64,000 nucleotides of DNA from an uncultured Flavobacteriaceae bacterium (GTDB taxonomy: Bacteria; Bacteroidota; Bacteroidia; Flavobacteriales; Flavobacteriaceae), in NCBI GenBank assembly GCA_947500385.1, contig CANMSA010000012.1, positions 1 to 64,000 of the forward strand. The letters are read 5' to 3'. The notes beneath the pieces are model-generated. The model had not been told where the DNA came from. It made no database searches and saw only the letters and a program-made list of their open reading frames with translations. The first letter of the stretch is position 1; each line of letters begins with the position of its first letter. A program made the position numbers and the translations under genes. This document shows, in pieces, positions 43,849 through 53,757 of this stretch.

Positions 43849-44883
43849 CTATTCGATTTGGACAGGTCGTTGCCCCTGTTTGTAGCGTTCCCCAAAGCCT
43901 GAATTACTTGGTTCATAGGGGACATCCAAAGAAACATCGGTGCCTTCTATCGGAATATCGTTTTCCTTTTCCAGGGCCCAAAAAATACCGTTCAACGCTA
44001 TTTTTCGTATTTCAAGAAGCTTAAAATCATACGGGTGGCCAAGGGTTGTAAAAAATACACGCGCCGTTATTCCTGCATTACCGGTATAACTTTTGGTCCA
44101 TGCTACCGGGTTGGTCAATGGAAACTTTTCTAAGTTTCCTTCCATTTGGTGTTTTGATTTTAAGGAAGTACCTGTTAGTATTGGGGCACTGTCCCCAAAT
44201 AGTTTCCATTCCCCGCCATCAACGTGATATAGCCAAGAGTACACTTTCAATTCTCGAAAACCGTTCAGAATGGGATGCGTGGTATTATCTATTTTCGATA
44301 CTTGGGTCAAGGGATTTTTCCCATCATCAAAATGCCCGTGATGCGTAATCCATTGCTGTCCGAATACCTTGGTGGGCCATTCGTCGTTCCAATATGCCAA
44401 GGAATCCTGTTCGTATTTAAAAGCATGCGTGCTGGTGCGAAATCCGACAATGGGTTTCCCGGATTCTACATAATTTATAATCCAATTGCGTTCTTTTTCG
44501 GGTAGGGTTCTAAAGCGGGTAAAAAGAACAAGGAGGTCGGCCGTTTTTAGCGCTTCCAACCCTTCAATATGGTCGGTTCTGTTGGGAGCAATATATCCGT
44601 CTTCGTCCAATGCGTAGCAAAGGGTAATTTTTGCACCAAGCTCCCGTTTTGCCAGTCGGGCCAGCATGGGCATCGACTCTTCTGAGCGGTATTCTTCATC
44701 CCCCGTAACAAAGACAATATGCGGTTGTTCTTCCGTGAGCTCTTGCGGTCTATTTTTAGTGGAAATCAGGTTCGACTCCTCTTTCTTTTGTTCATTACAG
44801 GCAAACGCAAGGAGCATAACCAGTAGATACAACGATTTGGATGACTTACTATGCGGAAAAGACATGTTATCGGTTTTACCCAT
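43849..44883 (-). CDS. ThuA-domain lipoprotein
   Basis: 344 residues. The signal ends at a lipobox Cys ('LLVMLLAFAC'), followed by a ThuA/glutamine-amidotransferase-like domain ('HIVFVTGDEEYRSEESMPMLARL', 'LVLFTRFRTLPEKE', 'FFTTLGHPYDF'). It overlaps the giant cytochrome-fusion gene by 8 nt (start 44883); an internal ATG at 44865 would leave a compact signal. The pair PVC-type heme protein plus ThuA is known from Bacteroidota and Planctomycetes sugar loci. Specific substrate unknown. Confidence 0.82.
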   Translation of the reverse strand: MGKTDNMSFPHSKSSKSLYLLVMLLAFACNEQKKEESNLISTKNRPQELTEEQPHIVFVTGDEEYRSEESMPMLARLAKRELGAKITLCYALDEDGYIAPNRTDHIEGLEALKTADLLVLFTRFRTLPEKERNWIINYVESGKPIVGFRTSTHAFKYEQDSLAYWNDEWPTKVFGQQWITHHGHFDDGKNPLTQVSKIDNTTHPILNGFRELKVYSWLYHVDGGEWKLFGDSAPILTGTSLKSKHQMEGNLEKFPLTNPVAWTKSYTGNAGITARVFFTTLGHPYDFKLLEIRKIALNGIFWALEKENDIPIEGTDVSLDVPYEPSNSGFGERYKQGQRPVQIE

Positions 44884-47800
44884 CGGGATGCAATTTTAAA
44901 AGTTCATCGGGCGTCCAAAACCCTTCTTTATCTTTGGTGGCCTCCCGTACTTTTTGAACGGTCTCGGGTGAGACGACCGAAGCTTTATTACCGAAGGCAT
45001 TGCGCACATAGGTAAGCACGGCGGCAATCTCATCATCTTTCAAAATATCTCGAAAAGCCAACATGGGTACTTGCCCTTCATAGTGAATGCCCATAACATC
45101 CATAGGACCATATAGGCCGTTCAAGGTTAACTTGATCAACCGCTCTTCGTTCCCCAAAACCCAATTTTGATCGACCAGGGTCGGGTATCCGCCGGCTTGC
45201 AATCCGCCTCCATTTTCTTGATGACAGGTTACGCAGTAACCCTCTGTTTCATAGATTTTTTTACCCTGTTTGAAGCGTTCATAGGCGTCACCCTTCAAAT
45301 GGGAGGCAATGGCTTTGTCGGTATCTTTTTCCTTGAATACCCCGGACAGTCTGGTACCCGCAAAATCGAATGCATCTTGCATCCAGGCGTCTAACTCCTT
45401 TTCATTCGCAATGGATAAAATACGCTCCCCAATGGTCTCATCCATCCAAGAAGCAGCTACAATAGCTTCTAAACGCACTCTTCCATGCGAATCTGCGGCA
45501 GCGGATTGCAATAGGGTCTCTTGGTCGCCTATTTGATGCCCACTATAGCGCAAAACACGGGTAGCGGCCGCGCGTGCCCTATGGTCCTTTGCGGTCAGTA
45601 GTTTTTGTAAGAGTTCCTTATCGATGTGGTTTAAGCCCCATGACACCCAAAGGGCTTCTAACAAATGGTGTTCGTATCTCGGTGCAGTATGGTCTAATTG
45701 CTGTGTCCACTGTTTCAGTTTGGAAAGTACTTCGTCGGTATCTTTTCCCCGTAAGGCTCTGCGCGACCGATAGCGCACCCGATATTCCGGTAGGGTTAGA
45801 TTGTCCAAAAGCTGGTCAACGGTTGCATCCGCTATTTGCACGGGTTGCAGTAGGGGCCTTGAAGGGTAAGTGATGCGATAAATACGCCCGTGCACATGAT
45901 CTCGTAACGGGTCTCGGGCATTGTGCTGCATATGACCGATCAGTACATTGTGCCAATCGGCAAGGTATAAAGAGCCGTCGGGCGCAAATTCGATATCCAC
46001 AGGTCTAAAATTGGGATCGGTGCTGGATAATAGATCATGCCGATGTTGTGTTTTATACCCGGTACCATCTTCTTGTATTTTATGCTGTTTTAATCCTAAA
46101 AAGCCTATCGTATTTCCAAGGAGCATATCCCCTTGTACAGCATCGGGAAAATGTCTACTAGAGATAAACTCAAGTCCCGAAGTAGGTCTTACCTGATGAT
46201 TTTTTTCAATCAGGTCCGCGGTGAGGGGAGATGCGACCCCGTATATTGATTTTAAAGTGCTTGGCATCATCCAATTGACTTTGGTACCCGAGGTCTGCAA
46301 AAAGAAATCCTGCCCCCACTCATCGAATGCAATTCCCCACGGATTGGGAATACTCACCTGTGCCACTCGCTCTAGCTGCTTTCGTTGCGGGGCATACCGA
46401 TAAAATCCACCATTCGTGGCGCGTACCGGTCCGTATGGTGTTTCAACATTTGTGTGTAAAAAAACGCCTTCCGCCATATACAAAGCGCCGGAAGGGTCCG
46501 CACAAAAGGCAGAGATGGCGTGGTGGGTATCATGGTCATCAAATCCACTCAAAATAATTTCCGTTTTGTCCGCTTTGTCATCACCATCGGTATCGGTGTA
46601 TAGTTTTAAGTGGGTTCCTTGGCTCACATATACGCCTTCGGGGGCAAATTCAAAGCCAATGGGTAAATGCAGGTCGTCTAAAAAGGTGGTTTGCTTGTCG
46701 GCTTTTCCATCCCCATCGGTATCCTCCAGAATAATTAATTTGTCGGATGGTTTAGGATCTCCCGGTCGGTAATGCGGATACGATGGCATAGTGGCCACCC
46801 ATAGCCTTCCAAGGTCATCAAAAGAAATTTGAACTGGGTTCGCAAGGTCGGGAAACTCTTTTTCGGAAGCGAACAATTCAATTGCATATCCTTCAGGAAG
46901 TGTAAATGTCTCCAGGGCGTCGGCACCATATAAATAATTTGCCGGATCTTCGGAATCGCTTATTTTATAGTTGGTCTCTACCGGGGGCAGTTGTGTCGTT
47001 CTTTGATCTGCTGCTTCCAAATCGTAGGATTCTCCATTTGCAATTGCCCAGATCATCGTATCCCTGATTGCCGTCAACTCTCGAATCTTCTGAATTTCAA
47101 ATGGATAATTGTCCGGTCCGTAAGGGGCGTGGCGCCTTCCATATACATGCACGCCGTTCGGAATTTTGTAATCGTTGTGCCAATAGAAGTTTTTGTCGTT
47201 TACCGCCTTTGCCAACTCGGCATACGCCTGTGATGGGTCTTTTTTACCATTTCCAAACAATTGGTCTGTAAGAAAGCTTGCAAGTTTTTGATACCCTACC
47301 GAATTTAGTTGAAAGCCGTCAATGGTAAGTGGTTCGTTTTGATCATACCACTCTTTGCTGGCCTCAAAGGCATCGATAAAAACAACCCTATTTTGCACAC
47401 TAACTTCTGAGATGGCCTTCGTGTACAAAGCGAGGTTCTCATTCTCCTTGATGCCGTCGGGCAAATCATGGGTAGCTGATAGGTCTTCATAGGCAATAGG
47501 GGAGACCAAGACCAATTTTGGCGGGGTCGTATCGTTGTATTTCTGCGCTTTAGTATGGGTAACGAAAGCGGTCAACTCCTTTTTAAAATTTTCGATTCCT
47601 TCCGGGCCTTCAAACGATTCATTATACCCAAAAAAGGCAATAATGATATCGGCTGACAAACGTTTTAACCATTGATCGGGTGTATCAAATACCCCTTCGC
47701 TTCCCGAGTTTTTTGCCAATTCGGTTTGAAAGCTCGCTGCTCCCTCAAAAGCCCAAGGGTCCATGCGCGCGGAATGGGGCCGAAAACCTGGAGTGTCGCC

Positions 47801-48040
47801 CCCATCTCCCATGTTACGGACCACTAGTTTATTTTCTGGAAATCGCAGGTGTAATTCGGTTTCAAAATGACCGTAATTGATCATTCTAGCGCTTAGGTTA
47901 TTCCCTAGAAGTACAATATGGTCTCCTTTTGCAAGTGGCATTTTGGCCTGCGGCTTTTTGGTGCAGCTTGCCGGACTAAAAAGTAGTACTAAGGTTGCGG
48001 ATACTAAGCAACATCTGATAAAGTTCCAGTTTTTTTTCAT
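44876..48040 (-). CDS. GDSL-like/beta-propeller/HEAT/cytochrome c fusion (PVC-type heme-binding protein)
   Basis: 1054-residue exported lipoprotein (signal ending 'LLFSPASC'). In order: an SGNH/GDSL-like domain (about 35-270, 'IVLLGNNLSARMINYGHFETEL'), a linker, a membrane-bound dehydrogenase-like beta-propeller (about 380-720, 'GRLWVATMPSYPHY', 'DTDGDGKADKQTTF', 'FAPDGSLYLADWHN'), HEAT-like helices (about 735-870) and a C-terminal c-type cytochrome with one heme site CVTCH (936-940) and a likely axial Met in 'VPMLAF'. This fits electron transfer from an oxidised sugar or alcohol to the respiratory chain, but the substrate is not known. Confidence 0.85.
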   Translation of the reverse strand: MKKNWNFIRCCLVSATLVLLFSPASCTKKPQAKMPLAKGDHIVLLGNNLSARMINYGHFETELHLRFPENKLVVRNMGDGGDTPGFRPHSARMDPWAFEGAASFQTELAKNSGSEGVFDTPDQWLKRLSADIIIAFFGYNESFEGPEGIENFKKELTAFVTHTKAQKYNDTTPPKLVLVSPIAYEDLSATHDLPDGIKENENLALYTKAISEVSVQNRVVFIDAFEASKEWYDQNEPLTIDGFQLNSVGYQKLASFLTDQLFGNGKKDPSQAYAELAKAVNDKNFYWHNDYKIPNGVHVYGRRHAPYGPDNYPFEIQKIRELTAIRDTMIWAIANGESYDLEAADQRTTQLPPVETNYKISDSEDPANYLYGADALETFTLPEGYAIELFASEKEFPDLANPVQISFDDLGRLWVATMPSYPHYRPGDPKPSDKLIILEDTDGDGKADKQTTFLDDLHLPIGFEFAPEGVYVSQGTHLKLYTDTDGDDKADKTEIILSGFDDHDTHHAISAFCADPSGALYMAEGVFLHTNVETPYGPVRATNGGFYRYAPQRKQLERVAQVSIPNPWGIAFDEWGQDFFLQTSGTKVNWMMPSTLKSIYGVASPLTADLIEKNHQVRPTSGLEFISSRHFPDAVQGDMLLGNTIGFLGLKQHKIQEDGTGYKTQHRHDLLSSTDPNFRPVDIEFAPDGSLYLADWHNVLIGHMQHNARDPLRDHVHGRIYRITYPSRPLLQPVQIADATVDQLLDNLTLPEYRVRYRSRRALRGKDTDEVLSKLKQWTQQLDHTAPRYEHHLLEALWVSWGLNHIDKELLQKLLTAKDHRARAAATRVLRYSGHQIGDQETLLQSAAADSHGRVRLEAIVAASWMDETIGERILSIANEKELDAWMQDAFDFAGTRLSGVFKEKDTDKAIASHLKGDAYERFKQGKKIYETEGYCVTCHQENGGGLQAGGYPTLVDQNWVLGNEERLIKLTLNGLYGPMDVMGIHYEGQVPMLAFRDILKDDEIAAVLTYVRNAFGNKASVVSPETVQKVREATKDKEGFWTPDELLKLHPDG

Positions 48041-48077
48041 TTGATTTCAGGTGGTGGTCTTTCTAAATATAGGAAAT

Positions 48078-48100
48078 AAAAAAGCCACTCGAAAGTGGCC
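48078..48100 (-). terminator. Intrinsic terminator after purA
   Basis: Read on the minus strand, GCCACT pairs with AGTGGC around TTCG and is followed by six T. It separates purA from the giant cytochrome-fusion gene, so the latter is a separate unit. Confidence 0.75.
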
Positions 48101-48185
48101 TGTAACCCGCAACGGATAAACCTTTTTATTTGCTATAAAATTGTCTTTTTTTAGCTGTATTTTGACTTTTTTTACTCCCTATATA

Positions 48186-49457
48186 TTAGCGATGAATGGT
48201 TTGGGTACGATCCGGGCCTACCGATACAATTTTAATCGGCACTTCCAATTCCTTTTCAAGATAAGCGATATAGGCGTTCAGACCTGCAGGAAACTCATCG
48301 GTAGACCGCATTTTTGTGAGGTCTTGCGCCCAGCCATCCATTTCAGTATAGATCGGTGTTACGTTTTCCGGGTCGATGTTATAGGGCAAATGGGTGATCG
48401 TGTCTCCCTTATAGTTATATGCCGTACAAACTTTTAACTTATCAAAACCACTCAGTACATCTCCTTTCATCATCATCAGGGCGGTTACCCCATTTATTTG
48501 TACTGCATATTTTAGGGCGACCAAATCTAACCATCCACATCTTCGCGGACGCCCCGTAGTGGCTCCAAATTCATTCCCGACCCTTCCCATGGTTTCACCG
48601 TCCGCATCGAACAATTCGGTGGGGAACGGTCCGCTACCTACACGGGTAGCGTATGCCTTAAAGATTCCAAAGACTTCTCCAATTTGGTTGGGTGCTACGC
48701 CAAGTCCCGTACAGGCTCCCGCAGCTGTGGTATTGCTGGAAGTTACGAACGGGTAGGTACCAAAGTCGATATCCAATAAAGAACCTTGGGCCCCTTCCGC
48801 CAAGATTTTCTTGCCATTTTTTTGGGCTTGGTAGAGGTATTCCTCACTATCGATAAAGGTAAGTTTTTTCAATTCCTTGATAGCGGCGAAAAAATCGGCC
48901 TCCAATTCTTTTAGGTCGTATTCCAGTTGCACATCGTAATACGAAATCATGGATTCATGTTTGTCGGCAAGCGATCGATACTTCTCCTCCCAATTATCGA
49001 GCTCCAAATCGCCTATCCGCATTCCATTACGCCCTGTTTTATCCATGTAGGTGGGGCCTATTCCCTTTAGGGTAGAGCCTATTTTCGCCTTGCCTTTGGA
49101 CGCTTCGGAGGCAGCATCGAGCAAGCGATGGGTCGGTAAGATTAGATGGGCTTTTCTAGAAATCAACAAGGTGTTGCTGAAATCCAGGTTGAACTGCTGT
49201 AGATTGTCTAATTCTTTTTTGAAAATTACGGGGTCTATTACGACTCCGTTCCCTACGACATTCACAGCGTTTTTATGAAAAATTCCAGAAGGAATGGTAT
49301 GCAGTACATGTTTTATACCATCAAACTCTAGGGTATGCCCCGCATTTGGTCCGCCCTGAAATCGCGCAATAATATCATAGTTGTTGGTAAGTACGTCGAC
49401 GATTTTTCCTTTTCCTTCGTCGCCCCATTGTAATCCTAGTAGTAAATCTACCGCCAT
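48186..49457 (-). CDS. purA: Adenylosuccinate synthetase
   Basis: 423-residue GTP-dependent enzyme making adenylosuccinate from IMP and aspartate, the first step to AMP. The N-terminal 'LLGLQWGDEGKGKIVDVL' P-loop, 'RFQGGPNAGHT', 'GSTLKGIGPTY' and 'GATTGRPRRCGWLD' are diagnostic. Full length for the family. It follows the Fur-family gene by 21 nt in one operon. Confidence 0.96.
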   Translation of the reverse strand: MAVDLLLGLQWGDEGKGKIVDVLTNNYDIIARFQGGPNAGHTLEFDGIKHVLHTIPSGIFHKNAVNVVGNGVVIDPVIFKKELDNLQQFNLDFSNTLLISRKAHLILPTHRLLDAASEASKGKAKIGSTLKGIGPTYMDKTGRNGMRIGDLELDNWEEKYRSLADKHESMISYYDVQLEYDLKELEADFFAAIKELKKLTFIDSEEYLYQAQKNGKKILAEGAQGSLLDIDFGTYPFVTSSNTTAAGACTGLGVAPNQIGEVFGIFKAYATRVGSGPFPTELFDADGETMGRVGNEFGATTGRPRRCGWLDLVALKYAVQINGVTALMMMKGDVLSGFDKLKVCTAYNYKGDTITHLPYNIDPENVTPIYTEMDGWAQDLTKMRSTDEFPAGLNAYIAYLEKELEVPIKIVSVGPDRTQTIHR

Positions 49458-49478
49458 TGTAAAATACTTGTTTTTCGG

Positions 49479-49934
49479 TTAGTCTTCTTTTTTTTCCGCT
49501 TTATTGCGCGTACCATAGAAATAAAGCGAATGGTTGCTGATCTTTATATCAAAAACTTCTTCGATGGTTTTTTTTATAGATTGAATGCGGGGGTCACAGA
49601 ACTCGACCACCTCTCCCGTGTCGGTGAGAATTACATGGTCGTGCTGCCGATCAAAATAAGACTTTTCGTATTGGGCCTGATTTTTCCCGAATTGGTGCTT
49701 TCGAACCAATTTACAATCTAGCAAGAGCTCTATCGTGTTATATAAAGTAGCTCGACTCACCCGATAATTTTTCATTTTCATGTTGATATAGAGCGATTCA
49801 ATATCAAAATGATCATCACTTTCATATATTTCCTGAAGAATTGCATAGCGTTCCGGTGTTTTTCTATGTCCGTTATCCTCTAAGAACGCCGTGAACACAT
49901 TCTTTACAATTTCCTGATTTTTGTCGTTTGCCAT
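49479..49934 (-). CDS. Fur-family transcriptional repressor
   Basis: 151 residues. N-terminal winged helix ('[27 protein letters not shown]', '[25 protein letters not shown]') and C-terminal dimerisation domain ('[20 protein letters not shown]'). The CxxC pairs that hold the structural zinc in classical Fur are missing; only Cys74 and Cys113 remain. The metal or signal sensed is therefore unclear. It lies between spoT and purA, an arrangement common in Flavobacteriia. Confidence 0.9.
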   Translation of the reverse strand: MANDKNQEIVKNVFTAFLEDNGHRKTPERYAILQEIYESDDHFDIESLYINMKMKNYRVSRATLYNTIELLLDCKLVRKHQFGKNQAQYEKSYFDRQHDHVILTDTGEVVEFCDPRIQSIKKTIEEVFDIKISNHSLYFYGTRNKAEKKED

Positions 49935-49960
49935 AACCTTGGTATCAGTACATCAATTCG

Positions 49961-49968
49961 CAAATGTA
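49961..49968 (-). promoter_or_regulatory. -7 box of the fur-purA operon
   Basis: The minus strand reads TACATTTG (TAnnTTTG), ending 26 nt before the ATG at 49934. No clear -33 element at the expected distance. Confidence 0.45.
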
Positions 49969-50164
49969 CAGTTAAATTTTGATTGATGAAACCTTCACAG
50001 GTACTGCTTTTGCGCAATAACCGTTTGTTGAACAAGGGTGTATATGAAAGTAGCTCAAAACACTTGATAAATAGAGGAGGAGGGACTTGTTTTATCAGTT
50101 ATTTTTTTATCCTTTGTTTTCAACAAAATCAGCTGCAAGCCAAAACAAGAAAAAAAGCACGGGT

Positions 50165-52369
50165 TTAAATTCGGGTTACTTTGTCAATACCATCTATTTG
50201 TTTCAGGTTTTGCATCAGTTTTTTTAGGATACTATTGTTCTTTACGACTACTGTGATGCTTCCGGTAAAGGTTTCTCCTTCGGTATTAAAGTTTAAGTTA
50301 CGCATGTTCACATGCATGTTATTTGAAATCATCTCGGTAATATCACTTACCAGCCCCAAATTATCGATACCGGTGAGTTTTATTTCTGATTTGAATTCTT
50401 GTTTTGAAGAATCGATCCATTTGGCCGAAATAATGCGATAGGCATAATTGCTCTGCAGGGAAATCGCATTGGGGCAATTTTTCTTATGCACTTTAATGCC
50501 TTCCGAAACACTTACAAAACCGAACACTTCATCTCCTGGAATAGGGTTACAGCATTGCGAAAGTTTGTAATCGAGTTTCTCTTCCTCTTTCCCAAAGACC
50601 AACATATCATATTTAGAGGTGATCTCATCTTTGTGAATATCTTCCGGAGAGGGGTTTCTCCTTATCTTATTTTTGAAGAAGTTGATAAAGGCATTGCTGT
50701 AAGAAGAGGCAAAATCCTTGATCATTTGGTTGTCGATGGCACCGATCCCAACCCGGTAAAACAGATCAAGGCTGGTCTTTAACTTGAAATAGGTGACCAT
50801 TTTGTTCACCGTATCCTCGTTCAAGGTGATTTTTTGTGTTTTCAACTTACGTCGCAACACTTCTTTCCCATCCAAAGCAATGGCTTTTTGTTCTTCCCTT
50901 AGGGAAGATTTAATTTTAGCCCGCGCCCTTGCCGTAGTGGCATAATCGAGCCAGTTTTGATTGGGTTTTGCATGGTCGGAGGTAATAATTTCCACTTGGT
51001 CACCGCTATTCAGGGTGGTATTTAAGGGAACCAACTTACCGTTTACCTTGGCGCCTCGGGTGCGCATTCCTACTTCGGTATGTATGTTGAACGCAAAATC
51101 GAGCGGAGTGGCCCCTTTCGGCAATGATTTTAGTTCTCCTTTTGGGGTAAATACGAAAATCTCCTTGGCATAGAGGTTTAACTTAAATTCCTCTACAAAA
51201 TCTACCGCATTGGTATTCGAGCTTTCGAGCGCTTCTTGTAACCTGTTGAGCCACATTTCGATACCCTGCTCTTTTTGATCCCCATGCTTGTACTTAAAGT
51301 GGGCCGCGTAGCCCTTTTCGGCAATTTCATGCATTCGTTCACTGCGAATCTGTACTTCTACCCACCTGCCTTTGGGCCCCATAACGGTAATATGCAGCGC
51401 CTCATATCCCGTGGATTTCGGGGAGGAGATCCAATCTCGCAGTCGAACCGGGTTCGGGGTAAAGTGGTCGGTGACGATCGAGTAGATCTTCCAGGCCAGA
51501 AATTTTTCATTCTGACGATCCGATTTGTAAATGATCCGAATGGCGAACTTGTCGTAAATTTCATCGAAACCAACGTTTTGGGCCTTCATTTTTCGACGCA
51601 TCGAGAAAATGGACTTTGATCTTCCTTTTAGGGTATAATTAAGTTTTTCCTCGTCGAGCGAATGTTCGATTACTTTTTTAAAAGCGTCGATATAGGCTTG
51701 TTGTTCTTCTTTCGATTCTTCGATTTTTCCCTGAATATCTTCGTAAACCTCCGGTTCGGTATACTTCAAACTTAGGTCCTCTAGCTCGGTCTTTATATTG
51801 TAGAGCCCGATCCTATGCGCCAAGGGGGCATAAATATACAGGGTTTCCGATGCTATTTTTACCTGTTTATGCTCAGGCATAGAATCCATCGTGAGCATAT
51901 TGTGATAGCGATCGGCAATTTTGATGATGATTACCCGAACATCGTCATGAAGGGTCAGTAGCATTTTTCTGAAATTCTCCGCTTGTTGGGAGATATTCAT
52001 GTCTTTTTTAAGGTGTGCGATTTTTGTAAGGCCATCTACAATTCGAGCGACGGTTTCTCCGAACATACGTTCGATGTCGTCCAAGGTATATTCCGTATCT
52101 TCAACAACATCGTGCAATAAGGCAGAGGCAATTGAGACAGCGTCGAGGCCAATTTCGGAGGCAACAATTTTTGCCACTGCGATAGGGTGAAAGATGTAGG
52201 CCTCCCCTGATTTTCTGCGCTGCTCCTTATGGGCATCCAGGGCCACCTCAAATGCCGACCGGATGAGTTTTTTATCGGCGGCGGTCAGGGTTTGATAACT
52301 TATTCGTAGCAGTTCTTTATACTGCTTGGTAATTTCTTTATTTTCTATTTCCAGTGCGGCCTCTGTCAT
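50165..52369 (-). CDS. spoT: Bifunctional (p)ppGpp synthetase/hydrolase, RelA/SpoT family
   Basis: 734 residues, full-length Rel. HD hydrolase domain (about 45-190) with 'LLHDVVEDTEYT'; synthetase domain (about 230-350) with 'GRSKSIFSMRRKM' and 'STGYEALHITVMGPKGRWVEVQIR'; TGS domain (about 400-462, 'FVFTPKGELKSLPKGATPLDFAF'); and a C-terminal ACT domain (about 660-734). Both catalytic halves keep their key residues, so it can make and degrade (p)ppGpp. It controls the stringent response. Named by family; Bacteroidota have a single such enzyme or few. Confidence 0.94.
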   Translation of the reverse strand: MTEAALEIENKEITKQYKELLRISYQTLTAADKKLIRSAFEVALDAHKEQRRKSGEAYIFHPIAVAKIVASEIGLDAVSIASALLHDVVEDTEYTLDDIERMFGETVARIVDGLTKIAHLKKDMNISQQAENFRKMLLTLHDDVRVIIIKIADRYHNMLTMDSMPEHKQVKIASETLYIYAPLAHRIGLYNIKTELEDLSLKYTEPEVYEDIQGKIEESKEEQQAYIDAFKKVIEHSLDEEKLNYTLKGRSKSIFSMRRKMKAQNVGFDEIYDKFAIRIIYKSDRQNEKFLAWKIYSIVTDHFTPNPVRLRDWISSPKSTGYEALHITVMGPKGRWVEVQIRSERMHEIAEKGYAAHFKYKHGDQKEQGIEMWLNRLQEALESSNTNAVDFVEEFKLNLYAKEIFVFTPKGELKSLPKGATPLDFAFNIHTEVGMRTRGAKVNGKLVPLNTTLNSGDQVEIITSDHAKPNQNWLDYATTARARAKIKSSLREEQKAIALDGKEVLRRKLKTQKITLNEDTVNKMVTYFKLKTSLDLFYRVGIGAIDNQMIKDFASSYSNAFINFFKNKIRRNPSPEDIHKDEITSKYDMLVFGKEEEKLDYKLSQCCNPIPGDEVFGFVSVSEGIKVHKKNCPNAISLQSNYAYRIISAKWIDSSKQEFKSEIKLTGIDNLGLVSDITEMISNNMHVNMRNLNFNTEGETFTGSITVVVKNNSILKKLMQNLKQIDGIDKVTRI

Positions 52370-52501
52370 CCTATTATTAAAAATAGCACAATCCTATCGA
52401 CTATACAACAAAAAATGCGGTGGTTCAACGTGAATAAATGGGCCTTTGTCGTGATCATGGGCCTACGTCTTTCAAATTAGGGAAAATGAAGGCTTAGGTG
52501 T

Positions 52502-53728
52502 TTACCGTTTTAAGTTTCGAATGCGCTCAATTAGCGGTGGATGCGAATAATGCAGAAAAACGTATGCAGGATGAGGGGTTAGGTTGCTCAAACTGTTTTT
52601 TGAGAGTTTTTTAAGAGAGCTGATCAACGGTTGTGCCGTGTAGGTGGTTTTGGCATAATTGTCTGCCTGATATTCAAATGTTCTTGAAAGGTGGTTCATA
52701 ACCAGCCCGGTTAACTCGGAGATCGGGCTGTACAATACTCCAAACCCGATCAAGGCGGCATGAAAACTGGGTTTGCTTACTCCAATGGCCATCGAGACCT
52801 GTGGATTATTGATGAAAAGAGACAACAAAAACAACGTTAATCCGGTAAGTAAAATAGAAGCGGTCAGGTTAAATAGGATGTGTCGGCGCTTATAATGTCC
52901 CACCTCATGTGCCAATACGGCCACAATCTCCTCTTCCTCCAAATCGGCAATTAGGGTATCGTATAGGGTAACCCTTTTTTCCTTTCCAAAACCTGAAAAA
53001 TAGGCATTGGCCTTGGTAGATCTTTTAGAACCATCAATGACAAAAATGTTTTGCAAATCAAAACCGACCTGCTGGGCGTAGCCTTCTATTTTAGTTTTTA
53101 AACTGCCCTCTTCGAGGGGTGTTTGTTTGTTGAACAAGGGAACGATCAACTTACTGTAAAATAAGTTCATCGCCAAACTGAAAAGCGCTACCAACACCCA
53201 GGCATAGATCCAGAATCTATTCCCCGCCCATTGATAAAACAACATGATAATGGTTAAAATGGCCCCTCCTAAAATAGCGGTCATTAACCACCCTTTTAAT
53301 TTATCTATAAAAAAGAGCTGTTTGCTTGTTTTGTTAAAACCGTATGTCTCCTCGATTACAAAGGTGGAATAGTAGGCAAAGGGAATGGTCAGTATGTTAC
53401 TCCCCATCATGATGATTCCGAAAAATAACAATGCCATTGCTATGGGATGGTCTGTAATACCACGAACAAGTTGGTCTACCCATTCAAAACCACCAAATAC
53501 TAAAAAAGATAGGGTTAGCAAGAGGGAAAAAACCGCACTGATCAAACCGAATCGATAGTTTGTTTTTTTATACGATTGTGATTTTTGATACTCCATGGTA
53601 TCATATACATCATGCAGTTCCTCTGGTATGGGATGGTCATAGCGTGAGGCATTTAAATAGTCAAACAGGGCCTCCACTAGAAATTGAAGCGATAGAATGC
53701 CTATAATAACGTAATAAAGAGTATTCAA
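52502..53728 (-). CDS. M48-family integral membrane metalloprotease (Ste24-like), TTG start
   Basis: 408 residues with about six to seven transmembrane helices. The zinc motif HEVGH is at 274-278 and the third ligand Glu lies in 'FEYQADNYA'. An N-terminal CAAX-prenyl-protease-1-like domain ('IPEELHDVYDTMEYQKSQSY') precedes the peptidase. It probably degrades misfolded membrane proteins. Initiation is at TTG 53728; no nearby in-frame ATG keeps the first helix. Confidence 0.9.
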   Translation of the reverse strand: MNTLYYVIIGILSLQFLVEALFDYLNASRYDHPIPEELHDVYDTMEYQKSQSYKKTNYRFGLISAVFSLLLTLSFLVFGGFEWVDQLVRGITDHPIAMALLFFGIIMMGSNILTIPFAYYSTFVIEETYGFNKTSKQLFFIDKLKGWLMTAILGGAILTIIMLFYQWAGNRFWIYAWVLVALFSLAMNLFYSKLIVPLFNKQTPLEEGSLKTKIEGYAQQVGFDLQNIFVIDGSKRSTKANAYFSGFGKEKRVTLYDTLIADLEEEEIVAVLAHEVGHYKRRHILFNLTASILLTGLTLFLLSLFINNPQVSMAIGVSKPSFHAALIGFGVLYSPISELTGLVMNHLSRTFEYQADNYAKTTYTAQPLISSLKKLSKNSLSNLTPHPAYVFLHYSHPPLIERIRNLKR

Positions 53729-53757
53729 TCTGATTTATTTGGTTGCCTCGATCGTTC

